Shown one piece after another: positions 22,801 through 34,727 of a stretch of DNA of 64,000 nucleotides. The notes under the pieces were generated by a model, which saw nothing but the letters and a program-made list of their open reading frames with translations, did no database searches and had not been told where the DNA came from. The stretch lies in NCBI RefSeq assembly GCF_008831285.2, contig NC_045142.1, forward strand, positions 7,540,713 through 7,604,712, written 5' to 3'. The DNA comes from Nymphaea colorata. Lineage: Eukaryota; Streptophyta; Magnoliopsida; Nymphaeales; Nymphaeaceae. The translations under genes were made by a program, and so were the position numbers. Each line of letters opens with the position of its first letter. Within the stretch, counting starts at the first letter, position 1.

Positions 22801-24475
22801 ACAGCATCAGCATTTCAGTATGCAGTTCTCTACATCTCAATGGCTTTAGTTGGTGTAGGGATTGGAGGCACAAGGTTTACAATAGTCACGTTTGGGGCGA
22901 ACCAATTTGCCGACGGCACGAGCCGGGAAGTTTTCATTAATTGGTTCTTCTTCTCATTCTATGCTGCAGTCATCTTGGCTGGCACAATTGTTGTGTATGT
23001 GCAAGATAATGTTGGGTGGGCTTGGGGTTATGGCTTTTGCTTAGTTGCTAATATCATTAGTGTCATCATCTTCATTATTGGCAAATGGCACTACAAAGAT
23101 GTCAGGCCCCAGGGGAGCCCTTTCACTAGCATCGTCCGCGTTCTGGCCGCGGCAATCCGAAAGAGGAGAGTGGCATTGTCACCAAATGCTGAGGACTACT
23201 TCTACCAAGATGACAGTATTGAGGTGGCCAAGAAGCAGCCATGTCTATTAACTCCAAAATTCAAGTTAAGAATCCTCCTTCCCTTTCATTGTATCACGTT
23301 CTTCTATGTCTGTTTAGTTAGACACCATTACAGGCCCTGCAAAAACTCATTATGCAGGTGTTCTTTGCTGAATTTCATGGTTCATTTGCTATATAAGGGG
23401 TGCAAACTGGTCCTTGGTTACCTTAATGAAAAACTTTGAAATCATTTTTCTCTTTCCCATATAAAATATGAGATTTAAATAATATTGTCCAACTTACTAA
23501 ATCTAAACTTGTAATCTTACATATAATATAACAAACATATCTTTGAAGTTAAATGAAATTATGTGTCAAGGACCATGGCATACTAAGAATTAAAGAAAGA
23601 ACACACGATTCCAACTTGCCTATTGTGCTCCTGCTTCATATTTGCTTCTGGTTTAATGCAGGTTTCTCAACAAAGCAGCCCTTGTGATGGAAGGAGACAC
23701 CCACTCCAATGGAACAATAGCAAAATCATGGAGGCTATGCACCACTCAACAAGTAGAAGACCTCAAAACACTCATCAAAATACTACCAATTTGGTCTAGC
23801 AGCATATTCCTCAGCATTCCCATTGGGGTCCAAGCTAGCATGGCTATACTTGAAGCCCTCACCATGGACCGTCACTTGGGCTCCCATTTCTCTATTCCGG
23901 CAAGTTCATTCTTGGTCTTCACCTTCCTTGCTGCAGCCATCTTCATTGCTGTCTTAGACCGTGTCATCTACCCAATTCTCCACAAGTTATTGGGGTGGTC
24001 ACCGACACTCTTCCAGCGCATTGGTGCCGGCCATTTGATCAGTATCATGGGAATGGTAGCAGCAGCTCTAGTCGAGGCCCGGCGACTAAGTATAGCACAT
24101 AGTCATGGTACCATGGACCAGTCCAATGCAACTGTTCCCATGTCTGCCCTTTGGCTTGTGGCTCCCTTAGCACTGGTAGGTGCTGGAGAAGCGTGCCATC
24201 TTCCAGCTCAGATGAGTTTCTACTTTGAGGAGTTTCCGGCACCGTTAAAGGGCTCGTCGGCGGCGATGATGGCCGTGATCATTGCCATTGGATTTTATCT
24301 GAGTGCTGCTGTGGTGAAGATAGTGAAGGCCTCAACTAGTTGGTTGCCGAATGATATTAATCATGGGAGAATGGACAAGGTATTTTGGATGCTTGGGGTG
24401 GTGGGAGCTTTCAACTTTTGTTACTTTGTTTTATGTGCCAAGTTGTACAAAAGAAAGCCTTCGATCAAACATTGA
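18797..24475 (+). CDS. NRT1/PTR family (NPF2-type) transporter, copy 1
   Basis: A proton-coupled or facilitative solute transporter of the plant NPF family (nitrate, peptide, glucosinolate or hormone substrates are known in the family), expected in a membrane with 12 helices. Exons are 18797-18923, 19036-19253, 22720-23264 and 23662-24475. All have GT-AG introns, and the spliced product is 567 residues, the usual family length. Visible hallmarks are GGWITFPFI before helix 1, the ANIIVYL helix, SFVGLIPLTLTSILPSLRP across the exon 2/3 junction, GIGGTRFT...FGANQF, NWFFF, WRLCTTQQVEDLK before helix 7, and SWLPNDINHGRMD near helix 12. These match the NPF2 subfamily (NAXT-like group) best. The ExxE(K/R) proton-coupling motif of helix 1 is absent, as I recall for that group. 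In the conserved DSxLG turn this copy reads DSCLRAF, an arginine where the glycine is expected. Substrate unknown. Intron 2 (3466 bp) holds microsatellites and MITEs. Confidence 0.93.
19285..19580. mobile_element. MITE-like repeat in intron 2 of NPF copy 1
   Basis: Related to the terminal-inverted-repeat element at 52000-52360. Both share GTTGGTAGAT / ATTGGTAGAT, GGGATAAAAA, AAATGTTTTAAACAAA, GGGAGAGCCGTTCA and CTTAATATATG in the same order. The termini here are eroded. Confidence 0.5.
19583..19672. repeat. Compound (CT)n(TA)n microsatellite
   Basis: About 13 CT repeats followed directly by about 31 TA repeats, inside intron 2 of NPF copy 1. Confidence 0.95.
19849..19881. repeat. (TA)n microsatellite
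   Basis: About 16 TA repeats in intron 2 of NPF copy 1. Confidence 0.95.
22040..22440. mobile_element. AAAATTCTAGAATT-rich MITE in intron 2 of NPF copy 1
   Basis: About 400 bp with internal TAGAATTTCTTCATCTC, TTTGAGGTGGAATTTTG, and an end ATGCCATCAAACGCCCTG. Related copies are at 37575-37895 (intron 2 of NPF copy 2) and 48475-48815. The CATCAAACGCCCT-like end is typical of plant MITEs. Target duplications were not resolved, so the superfamily is uncertain. Confidence 0.6.
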
Positions 24476-24521
24476 ATTGCTTGCATCAGAGAAGTGCGAG
24501 AAATGGGTAATATGTATGAAT

Positions 24522-24527
24522 AATAAA
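24522..24527 (+). terminator. Polyadenylation signal AATAAA, NPF copy 1
   Basis: AATAAA 47 bp downstream of the stop codon. The same signal, in a matching GAATAATAAAATTCTC / GAAGAATAAAATTCTC context, follows the second paralogue. Confidence 0.6.
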
Positions 24528-25420
24528 ATTCTCAATATATGTTCATAGGTCTAAGAGATTCCTTAGATGCCAGCCATTAGTAATTAATCAATTCACAATA
24601 TTCACCATGATTGAAACTTCATAAGCTTGTTGCATACCTGCAATAATATTAATTCATTAAACATTATGACAAATAATGACACCAGCTAATTCTAGAAACT
24701 CATTATTTTAAACATAATAAGCTAATACTAGAAGAAAATATCATCCCTCTGGAAAAACATGATGAACTAAATGAATATTGTTAAAATTGACTTAAATCAG
24801 GAACTAACGGATTCAAATCAAATTGACAAGAATTTGCATGCACCGGCGTTGGATGTATCTAGAAATCGGCCAATCGTTTTATGAACTTGATTATTCATTC
24901 CCAACTAAGTCACGCAGGTACCATTGAACTGTCCTAGTACTTGATCTTTCGCTCTTTTTTTTTTTATTTCCCTTCCACCTATATTCTATATTTTCCTTTA
25001 AATTTGAACATTTTTTGTAGATTATTATATATATAATGTGCATATTTATATATATATACATCTGTCAAACCCTCATACTCATATTTTCTAAAATTACGGT
25101 GCCCATACCCACCTTGCCATACCTGTGCCCATACCCACATGACTTAGATTCTAACTCTACCCAAGTTCGCATATACCACTAGGGGATTCAGCCGCTTGCC
25201 ATAAAGCATTCCTTTAGTTTAAAATGTCCCTTTTCTAAACCCTGGCCTAGTTGCCTGCTTGCATTTTCTTCATTCTTACAGTATCATTCCATCAGTTGTT
25301 GGTGGAGCTCACTGGAGATAGCCGCAGGTCTTCTCCTTCTTCCATAATTCAAATCCAAAGACTCATCTCTGTCTGATGCTAAGAAGAGAAAGGGGGAGAA
25401 AATCCGAAAAGAGTTGGTCC

Positions 25421-25510
25421 AATGAATTTGGTTCCAATAGCACTGAAGCCAATCCTCCTTGATCTGATTATATGAATTTGGTTCCAATAGCACTGAAGCC
25501 AATCCTCCTT
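25421..25510. repeat. Direct repeat, 40 bp, period 50 bp
   Basis: ATGAATTTGGTTCCAATAGC and the following 20 bp occur at about 25422 and again at about 25472. Confidence 0.8.
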
Positions 25511-25688
25511 GGATCCTAGATACGAACTAAGGTCCAAAAGCAAAGGATGGCAACAAACAACAAGATGAAACTCTAAGACAATTGGATAGCCACTCCTAAA
25601 GTCAGGTAAAACAAGTCTGGTTATGCTCTACACTCAATCTATATGATTCTCACATGCATGTTTGTTGAAACACAGACACATACACACA

Positions 25689-25879
25689 CAGGGGCAGAGG
25701 GAGGGGGGCCCGCCTGAGCCATGGCCCCACCCCGGCAAATTGAAAAAAAAAATACATCGAAAAAATTAAAAAATTTTAGTTGCGTCATGTATTGTTTGGA
25801 TTTAGGTTCAGTTTGGCCCTACCCAAATCCAAAAGTTGAACTGTTTGACCCTTAAAAAAAAATATTGGCTCCACCCCTG
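25689..25879. mobile_element. hAT-type MITE (CAGGGGCGGAG family)
   Basis: 191-bp element from CAGGGGCAGAGG to TTGGCTCCACCCCTG. It lies next to CA/TA microsatellites, with flanks TACACACA and CAAACACA (6 of 8 matching), so the target duplication has probably been blurred by repeat slippage. Confidence 0.7.
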
Positions 25880-25906
25880 CAAACACATATATATATATAC
25901 ATATAT

Positions 25907-25908
<2 letters not shown>

Positions 25909-25989
<81 letters not shown>
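25909..25989. repeat. (GA)n microsatellite
   Basis: About 39 GA repeats preceded by a TA/CATA tract. It is translated as spurious ER/SL repeats in overlapping frames. Confidence 0.95.
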
Positions 25990-25991
<2 letters not shown>

Positions 25992-26382
25992 TTGCTTGAT
26001 CTGCTTTATTGTTGGTGTGAGAGAGAGGAGTTTTAGTCCCACTTCACTTTTTTGCTCTTTGAATAAGTAGAGTAAGCCAAAACATATCTAGCTACACCAA
26101 TATAGTAACGTTGCTACTAGGAACTTGCCTTGGACTTTGGACGTATTGATTAATTAGGGTTGCATTTGGTTATAGATCACTTCACATGTATATGAATTTA
26201 AGTTTTTGGATATGGTATGCTTTTCAATATGCTCGATTTGGTAATTATAGACTTGAGCCTAACATGCATTTGAGTTCTGATGACGAGTTATGGTTTGAAC
26301 CCGATTTGATATGGATCAGGTTCAACCTTAATATATCCACTGGACCTAAAGAATGAGTAGGGCCGGTTTGGCTAAAGATTAA

Positions 26383-26901
26383 GGGCCCGTTTGATGCACA
26401 AGAATAATTTAACTGATAAATTTACCATGGTAAATTTCTTTAAAAAAAATTACAGGATGAAATTTCTCTCTCTTCCAATTTGAGCCTCTGTTTGATGACA
26501 AGGTAGAATTTAACGTGATAAAATTAACCTTATTTGATGCCCAAGGTAGTTTTTTGCATGGTAAAATTAACCACTTTCAACTTTTTAGCTAATCCGTGGA
26601 GACTGGAACAACTTGGTGCATAATAAGACAGGATCATCATATAACAAAGAAGTGGATTTGGCCAATACAAAATGCAGGAGTCATACATGATGTCTAAGAA
26701 AAGCAAAAGTCCACAAATTTATAGACATTTTAACTATTTCCAGTGCAAGTGATCACTGCCGTCAACTGTGGAGCGAGGAGGAGATGGGTGAAAGGAAATG
26801 GTGTGAGGGAAAAATACATCGTGAGACGGGCGGGTGAAATTTCACCCACCCGTACAGCTTTTTCTGGAATTTTTCCTTTTACCCGGGCAATCAAACAGGC
26901 C
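26383..26901. mobile_element. PIF/Harbinger-type (Tourist-like) MITE
   Basis: 519-bp element with ends GGGCCCGTTTGATGC and GCAATCAAACAGGCC (inverted repeats) and the 3-bp target duplication TAA on both sides (26380-26382 and 26902-26904), as expected for Harbinger elements. The interior repeats words resembling the terminus (TGTTTGATGACAAGG, TTATTTGATGCCCAAGG), suggesting a nested or composite origin. Confidence 0.75.
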
Positions 26902-28439
26902 TAAAGTTGTTTTGTTACAAGCTGCATTCAAACCCAATACATGATCCAAAATGAAATGGATTTCATTTTGATCTTGCTTAAACTAGAACCGACGTGTTTG
27001 TCTATGTGGATCTTGGGTAACTACTAGAAATGGTTCCGTATATATATATATACACACTGCAGTGCACCGAATCGGCCATTTTCTTAAATCGGCAACAACC
27101 ATGAGTACTTATGGTGTAACGAACGTTTATAGTGGCTTTAACGATGATCTATGGTCTTTTTAGTGACGAACTTTTAAATCTTGGTCAACCAACGACTATC
27201 ACACATATATCTGCGTTCTTTTATATTGCTTTCCGATCCACATGCAGAAACACTTTACTTAAAGAAACATATTCTTCCTGCAACCCCTATACCCCAGCAG
27301 ATTGCATCGGAAACAAACAGATTCTTCCTTTTTCTCAATGGCAGTTGGTTTCTCACCTCCAATTATGGCCGAGGTCCATCAAAAGCAAAACTTAACTCGG
27401 TTTGAGGCGGCGAATTAAAGCTCCAAAAAGACGAGAAGAGAAGGTTCAGCAATCATCAGTTCGTCACTGTTACCACGGCATCCTTGCTGCACTATGATCC
27501 TTGGCTTGTTCAAAAGCCTCCATCGATCGAAACTTGTGAAGAGCACGAAATTAATATATAGAGAGGAAGATGCGCTCAACGAAGCATTGGGTGCATATAA
27601 TAGGCCACCTGTCTATTGGAGTACCCTTCACATGCCATTTGCATCTTTTAAAAAAACTATATATTTTTTCACTTCCCAATTTTGTTGTCACAGTTTTTAC
27701 CTTTCCTCATCAACAACATTTTATTAATTGAAGTACATTCCCGATAACTAAGACAAGTATATCATGTTATTACTCTACTAAGAATCAAAGCCTCCACCCT
27801 TCCTCTCATCCTCCAAGCGTCAAGTCTGCTTTAAACAAATACTGCTCTCACTCCTTCAATTGCACCAACTCCCTTGAGAATGAGGTCCTGAACATTCAAT
27901 TTTGCATGCGCTTAGAACACATTGCATGCATCGGACGTGCAAGAGAGGTTTAGGCATTTCGCCATTTCAAAGAAAGAAATAGATATTTGACAATTTTACC
28001 GTTGCATTTCTCATCTTTTTGTCCTTATAGGTGGGGCTTGACCTTTGACATACTAGGGGCACCTTGGTCATTTCATACTTTACTCATAAGAAACAAGAAT
28101 TATGCCAAGAATGCCAAATTCATACGACACGATGATTTATTATGCCGTTTATGGACTCGATGGAAGGACGGGCTAATGCGTTCCCAATGTGCTTTTGGGC
28201 GGGCTAATGTCCCGTGTTTGCATGGGTTCACAGATGGAATGGTTGCAGGGGCTCTTATCAATAATCACTCTTGAAAGTGCTATTTTTTTTCCTGAAAAGT
28301 TTTCTTTCAGTGTTAGTGCCTAGGGGGGGCAATGGTCATTCTAATATCCCTTTCTCGAGAAGAAATTAAAACACTTTCTGCGAGCTTCTCTATGTCGTCC
28401 ACGACTGCCTGCCTGAACAAACAGGAGCTCATGTAAGGT

Positions 28440-28491
28440 TAGGCATCAGGCCCATCCCATAATGAGTCGGGCTCAGGCATTTTTAATATAA

Positions 28492-28536
<45 letters not shown>

Positions 28537-28665
28537 AAAATTTAAAAATAAATTATCGAACCTGAATCAGGCTTATTCTTAAGCTCGAGCCCGAGTCGAG
28601 CCAAGTACCAAGTACTCGAAAGCAGCCCGACCCAGTGCCCAGCCTTAACCTTAATGGTTCATCGG
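28440..28665. mobile_element. hAT-like element remnant (GGGCATCGGGC family)
   Basis: GC-rich left part (TAGGCATCAGGCCC, GAGTCGGGCTCAGGC), an AT-rich centre with a TA run (28497-28529), and a right end GCCCGACCCAGTGCCCAGCCTTA. It has the same architecture as 48012-48321, but no matching flanking 8-mers were found. Confidence 0.55.
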
Positions 28666-30029
28666 GCAGTATAGAAAGAGTGCATTTGACTAATATTGTT
28701 AAATGCAATGAGGCGAGGTGAGCTGACGTTTGTAAAATATATAATATCCATATAATGTTGTCAAAAACGAAAAATAACAACTGAAGTAAATAACAAATGT
28801 ATAAATAAAGAACAATGTGAAATACTGTTGTCGATACTACATCTTGGGATCCGTGGGCCATACCAAAACAATATATTACTTAGAACACTGTGCAACGAAA
28901 ATCACATGAATTAATTATAAGTCGGATGAACACACAAACAATGAAAAATAAATAATAAGAACTGCTACTTTTCTTTATAAGCCAATGGGAACAAAATGAT
29001 CAGCAACAACCCCGCGGGAATAGGCCTCTAACCTTTTATTTCAATAACAAAACATATGTACAACAAAAATTAGCAGTTACTCTACAAAAGGGGCTAGAAG
29101 GACGAGCCAAGAAACGAAACCAAACAAAGAGAACACCAAAAGCTGAAGGAACCAAATTTACATTGTTTGGGTTAAAAGAAACAAAATATCATGAGAAGTG
29201 ACTATAGTTGTTATATCAACTCTGAAAAGGCCAACGTCCTTCAAACATAACCCGAATCAAAATGATCAAAACCAGAATCTAACAAGAGAGAAAGCAAGCT
29301 CTGCTAAATGCAAGAATGCCAAGAAAAAACTAATCTTTTCAACAATATGCTAACAAAAATTTTTAAAATGGAAAAGAGAGGGAGAGGTGGTGATCTTTAT
29401 TTGGAATAAGTATGCAACTAAGAAAGGCAATTGTCAACCCAGAAAGGAGACAAAAAGAGAGAAATGAACTCGTGGAGTAGCCTCACGAGATCCTGATCAT
29501 TGTCTGGTGGTTAATTGAAAATTTGTTAGTCATATATATTTAGTGTCTTTTAAAAAAAAAAATTCTGACTCCACCGCTGGGTCATTCTCTCATGGGGCCG
29601 AGATCGCCACATTGATATTCATGGGAGAGTGGAGAGAGCGTTCCAAGGGACATTTACACGCATTAAAAGTGTTTTCATGTGTGATGTGCTCCGAAGCCCA
29701 CCCTTAACGCCTCATAGCATGCAACATTGCTCTCGGCCGAGCAAAGTTTTGAAAATTTTCCGAGTCAAGATCGAGTTTCGTTTTTCTAGCGACGGCTTCT
29801 TTATAAAAATTGTGCACGTGAGTATGAAATTATCAAAAACACCTCTATTCGAAAGGACAAAAAGAAAAAATGAAATAAAAAAGGTTAAAAATTTAAAATA
29901 TACATTTCTTTATAAAAATTTTAAAAATACCCCAACCTTCTTTTTCTTTGCTTCTTTTGGGGTGGCGTGTATTGCAGAGAGTAGAAGCTAGCAACCATTA
30001 TAGAATTTTTAATGGGTTTGTTTTGGACT

Positions 30030-30275
30030 TCGGTGGGCTTGATAACGGTTTTTTAATGTATATTTTATTATTATTTTTACATATAATTACAATATTTTAT
30101 TATGATTTTTTATATTTATATATTATTTTATATTAAAAATATATATTTTATAATTTAATCAGGCCGGGCCTAGGCCAAGCTCAAGCCAAGCCCGACCCAA
30201 GTTTCGGGTGTTGGGCCTGCCAGCACCCAACTTCTTATCGGTTCAGGCCCACCCAATGCCCAGGCTTAATGGGCT
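30030..30275. mobile_element. 5'-truncated hAT-like element inside repeat copy A
   Basis: AT-rich core (TATATTTTATTATTATTTTTACATAT) and GC-rich right end (CAGGCCGGGCCTAGGCC to CCCAATGCCCAGGCTTA), matching the right two-thirds of the element at 48012-48321. Repeat copy B lacks it at this place. Confidence 0.6.
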
Positions 30276-30910
30276 CCATGAATTTGCTGGTTTTTCTAGG
30301 TTCCCTATTTTCTGTTTATAGAAGATCACCTTCTGTTTATAGAAGATCCCTATTTTCGTGTTTTTTCGGACATTGTGAAAAATATTTAATTGAAAACTAG
30401 CATAAAGGAATTACTTTTCCATGGTTTAAAACCCGGCGTTTGAAGGGCTGGAATTTTTCCATCCCATCCACTTCTGTGCTTCTGTTCAGTGGTGGAGGCA
30501 GGTATGGGCATTGTGTGGGCAACTGTCCACACTGACCAACAAAAAATGTTTACTATTATATTGCTACTTCATGATAATTTTTCTTATTGGTGCCTCTTAA
30601 AAATGTAAAATTTTATAACTAATGCCCCTCGGCTAGAATTTCTGGCTCCCTTCGGGATTCTGTCCTCCAAACTTTTTGTGCATTATCTTGTTGGATTGAC
30701 TGCTGGTGTTAATCATGAAGCCATATAATGCATGGGCGATGAGTGAGTTTATGAGGAGTTGTTTCTGTTTAGAGAAAACTTGGACGTGGTCTTTTTTCTT
30801 AAAAGAACCATAGGCTGGTTTTAGGAAGTATAGGCTTTGACCCAATTTATTTTGCTTGTGATTGTCCAAGGCAATAGCAGACCTACATATAGGCTAGTGT
30901 AGGCAACTTT

Positions 30911-31130
30911 TCATGCCAGCAACAAAATTTTTATTAATTTTTATATACTTTTACATAAATGTTTTACTTTTATTTACTTATTTATTTTCACGCCAGCAAC
31001 AAAATTTTTATTAATTTTTATATATTTTTACATAAAACATTTAATTACTTATTTATATATGTTGTCCCTTCAAAAATGAGAATTTCTACAATAATGTCTC
31101 ATAGCAAAAAAATTTTTGCTTCGGTTGTTA
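30911..31130. repeat. Tandem duplication of ~80 bp within a MITE-like element
   Basis: The CAGCAACAAAATTTTTATTA block followed by TTTTTATATA occurs at about 30917 and again at about 30995. The sequence is related to the MITE-like element at 13288. Confidence 0.65.
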
Positions 31131-31189
31131 ACATATTGTTCACTCAAAAGTAATAAAATGTTCAAACACCATAATTACTAGTAAAATTT

Positions 31190-31271
31190 GTTTGAGACTA
31201 TATACATTCAACTTGACACCTCTGGCCATAGTTTGAGACTATATACATTCAACTTGACACCTCTGGCTATA
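31190..31271. repeat. Tandem duplication, 2 x 41 bp
   Basis: Units 31190-31230 and 31231-31271 start GTTTGAGACTATATACATTC and differ by one base near the end (GGCCATA / GGCTATA). Confidence 0.85.
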
Positions 31272-31805
31272 GTAGAGAAACCTGGTTGTATGCACCATAC
31301 TAGTATTGTTATTGACTAAAATAACTTTAGTTCACACTGAAAAAAAAATCATTTGTAAAGACAAAATTAAAAATGTAAAAAAAAAAAGTAAAAAAACTAT
31401 GAAGACATTTCTTTTTAATAAATTACCAAAATGTTCTTCCCTCCGTAAAATGTTTATGATCAATGCATGTATCTCCACTCTTCATTTCCATTATAATACT
31501 CCCAACTTGTACCCTCAAAGCTAATAATAATAATAATCTAAACATAAATGATGATAAATGAAAATTTTAAATGTAAAGTGTTTAGAAATTAACTTTTTTT
31601 CCATGCACATGTTTTGAAAAGTTCAAAATTTTGCATGCCATGTCATTAGTAAAACTCATTTTTTCACGTCCACTTGACAATATGCTGTCAATTAACATAC
31701 TTCGTTTTGGTTAATTTGTTCATTATTTGACATCAAGGAGGTCATAAACAAGGAGGCAAAAGGGGGTCGAGTAACATGAATGGTCAACAAATAAAAGTTT
31801 CGATG

Positions 31806-32016
31806 GGACTCATAGGGTTGTAGCGCATTGGGTGGTAAGAGGATCTACCTCATAGAGGGACTTATGATTAAATTCTAGGGTAGTCGTTGTCATGTTCCAG
31901 TGCAGTCTTCCTTTTGACCATAACATGTTATAGAACAAGTTATGTGAACCTGACGGTAGAAGAGAGAGGGGTAGACAGCAGTGACCTCTCTTAGAGGCGG
32001 TGCAATGAACCATTCA

Positions 32017-32049
<33 letters not shown>
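31806..32049 (+). mobile_element. SINE-like retroposon with poly(A) tail
   Basis: A tRNA-like start (GTTGTAGCGCATTGGGTGGTAAGAGG, resembling a Pol III box A region) leads through a unique body to CGGTGCAATGAACCATTCAC and an uninterrupted run of 27 A (32023-32049). A shortened relative is in repeat copy B (34112-34245) and another at about 46960-47145. Box B is weak (TGATTAAATTCTAG) and no clear target duplication was found. Confidence 0.55.
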
Positions 32050-32053
<4 letters not shown>

Positions 32054-33408
32054 TTTAGAGGGTATATGTTATTGGTAAAAATAACCAAAATGCCCTTTTT
32101 GTTAAATGGAAAACCCTTATTTTTCTAAAAGGGCAAAAGTATAATCTTAGAAATTTTTAAAATTACCAAAATACCCTTACAATAAAATGAAGGAACACGT
32201 CTTCCCATGTTAACGGCAGAACATATAATGAATGATTGATCAACCTATGCTGCAAACATCGATGCGTATGGAATTGGGGTATCAGCAAAATATGTGTTTT
32301 TATTGGCTCTTTCCAGCAACACGGAATGATCTGATTCATACTTTATCAAGAACCGGTTGAACCGGTTGAGGTTGATTAAAGGTGAAGCGACCACACTTAA
32401 AGGGGCAGAGCATAGCTAGTTGGGTGGAGACAAAGTGAAAGTTATGTCTTTATTTTGATTTCGATGGAACTGATGCTCCTGGGCCATATAGAGCGGGATG
32501 TGATACCTAATTGATGTTACACATTGGTTGGAGGAGCATTAATCCAAAACTTCCATGCTTGAAGGGACATTAATATACACAAATAGACAAATATTTGGAG
32601 ACAGCAATATAAAAATAAAAGTTTTTTTGAGGCAGTGAGGGCAATTGCCCACACCAGATCACGTTTGGCTCTGCCATTGCGTCTAGATGCCCACACAAGT
32701 CAATACTTTGAGGGTAAAAGGGATGCCCTTGAGGGTGTTATGCCTCATGCGCGCAACATAAGTTTTGAAGGAAAAAGAGTGACTTGCTTGAAAAAATTGT
32801 TTTAGACTGTCATCTAAACACCACCTAAAATGCTTCTAGATGCTTCTTGAGGACAAGAATGTGCTCAAAGAACTCACTTGGGGGAGAGAGAGAGATAGAG
32901 GTGGTGGAATAATTATGCAACTAACAAAGGCAAGTGATTGTCGGACATTGCTAGCCAACAACCACCAACTGAGGAAGGAGACAAAAAGAAAAAAATGCCG
33001 ATAAAATGGAAATGTATATCAAAATTTGAGAAGAAAAAGACAAAAAAAATGAATGAACTCACTCGGGTGTGAGCCAGAGAGCTTACTCCTTGAAATGTTA
33101 ATTTAGTGCACATGAGTATGAAATGATCAAAATACTTTTATTGGGTATAAAAAAGTTTTTAAAAAGAATAAAAAATGAAAATATAAAAAGTTAAAAATTT
33201 AAAATATACATTTCTTTATGAAAATTTTAAAAATACCCCAACCTCCTTTTTTTTTTTCTTTGTTTCTTTTGGCGTGTATTTGTGCATGCACCGTGTGCCC
33301 TGGGCACGCAACTCGACGTCGTTGCAGAGCGTCACCTCGTGTGTTCATTTTAGTAGACGCTAGCGGCTGTATAGAATTTGATGGGTTTATAACTTTATAT
33401 TCTGTGTT

Positions 33409-33648
33409 CGGGTGAGCAAGAGGTATTAATCCCACCGCCCGAAAAAAGCCCGAAGGCCCCCCCATTCCCCCTGCCTCCGGGGTCCTGAGCTGCGTCGGTG
33501 TCAGCGATAGCAACGGTGCATCCTTCAGCTTAGATGTCGCGCCCTACCGCCTTAAGACACAGGAACATAACGCCCACGGGAATCGAACTAGAGACCTGCC
33601 TTAATACAGGCCCCTAGCTCAACCAGCTACGCTATGCCCCTTGAGGCG
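33409..33648 (-). mobile_element. tRNA-derived SINE with perfect 12-bp target duplication
   Basis: Inserted in minus orientation between two identical 12-mers ATATTCTGTGTT (33397-33408 and 33649-33660). Read on the minus strand, the head is tRNA-like: GGGGCATAGCGTAGCTGG with box A TAGCTGGTTGAG (33618-33629) and box B AGTTCGATTCCC (33579-33590). A ~170-bp body with no poly(A) tail follows, ending CTTGCTCACCCG. The 240-bp length and split Pol III promoter fit plant SINEs. It is not a functional tRNA, since no complete cloverleaf is formed. The perfect duplication suggests a fairly recent insertion. Confidence 0.85.
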
Positions 33649-34701
33649 ATATTCTGTGTTATAGGATGTTGCCACCATGAATACGGTGGTTTTTCTAGCC
33701 TCTAGGGTTCCTTTTTTTCTGTTTATAGAAGATCGCCTTCTTTGTTATGTGCTTCTTGGGATCATGGTTGATTTGGACGGTTGATGAAGGGATCTTTCCG
33801 GCCGACTTGAGTCGGCTTGATGTGAAATTTTGACAGAGATTTAATTGAACTAGCATAAACGAATTACTTTCCATGCTTTAAAACCTGTCGTCGTTTGAAT
33901 GGCTGGAATTTTTCTGTCCCATGCACTTATGTACTTCTGTTGACGGGCGGAGGCAGTATGGCATTGTGTGGGCAACTGCCCACACTGACCCCAAAAATGT
34001 TTATTTTCATATTGATATTTTATGATTTTTTTTTTGTTTAAATATTGATGGCCCTGTCCATGCTTGGGTTGATCTCCCAACTTTTTTTGGATTGACATGA
34101 ATCATGGTCAAAAAAGGTTACCTCGTGAAGTTGCAGCGTATTAAGCAGTAAGGCAGTCCACTTCTTAAAGGGACTTGGGATTTCAAGGAGACTCGCAGGG
34201 CAATGGAAGGAACCACTCACTTTAAAAAAATAATAATAATAAAAAAACTCATTTGGAGGTTAAATGTTATGGACCAAAATGACCAAAATACCCTTTTGTG
34301 TTAAATGAAAAACCCCGACTTTTCTACAAGGGCAAAAGTATAATCTTAGAAATTTTCAAAATTACCAAAATACCCTTATGATAAAAGGTGGGAACATAGC
34401 TGCCCATGTTAACCGCAGAACATAAAAACGCATGATTGATTAAGCACTGCTGCAAACATCGATGTCTATGGAATTGGCATACCGGTTGATTAAAGATGAA
34501 GCGACCACGCTTAAAGGGCAATGCATAGCTAGTTGGGTGGAGATAAAGTGAAAGCCACCTATGGGACCGATGCTCGTGGGCCATATAGAGCGGGATGATA
34601 CCTAGTTGATGATACACATTGTTCCTGCATCTAAACCGTGGCGGAGCAGATTTTGATTGGAGGAGCACTAATCTAAAACTTTCATGCTTGAAGGGACATT
34701 A

Positions 34702-34727
34702 ATATATATATATATATATATATATAA
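34702..34727. repeat. (TA)n microsatellite
   Basis: About 13 TA repeats. Confidence 0.9.

Larger units (their letters stand above)
24540..29800. other. Intergenic region, no gene recognised
   Basis: AT-rich DNA with MITEs and microsatellites, listed separately. The first ~400 bp (to about 24940) is similar to 43120-43510, so the NPF duplication extends past the 3' end. Frames at 27132-27395 and 27987-28274 have no recognisable domain. Confidence 0.5.
29815..32830 (+). repeat. Large dispersed repeat, copy A
   Basis: Collinear blocks shared with 33109-35030 in the same orientation: the GAGTATGAAAT start, AAAATTTTAAAAATACCCCAACC, TTCTGTTTATAGAAGATC, GGAATTTTTCCATCCCATC, GCATTGTGTGGGCAACTG, TCTTCCCATGTTAACGGCAG, and CATAGCTAGTTGGGTGGAGA. 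Parts (30640-30790, 31300-31740, 32190-32340) also match 44820-49310 in reverse complement. No conserved protein is encoded, so the nature of the parent element is unknown. Confidence 0.7.

Noticed and set aside
27132..28274. Frames at 27132-27395 and 27987-28274
   Set aside because: Short, unrelated to any family I recognise and without gene context.
33573..33640. Possible tRNA gene on the minus strand
   Set aside because: Box A and box B are present, but no full cloverleaf pairs, and the sequence is the head of a SINE bounded by target duplications.
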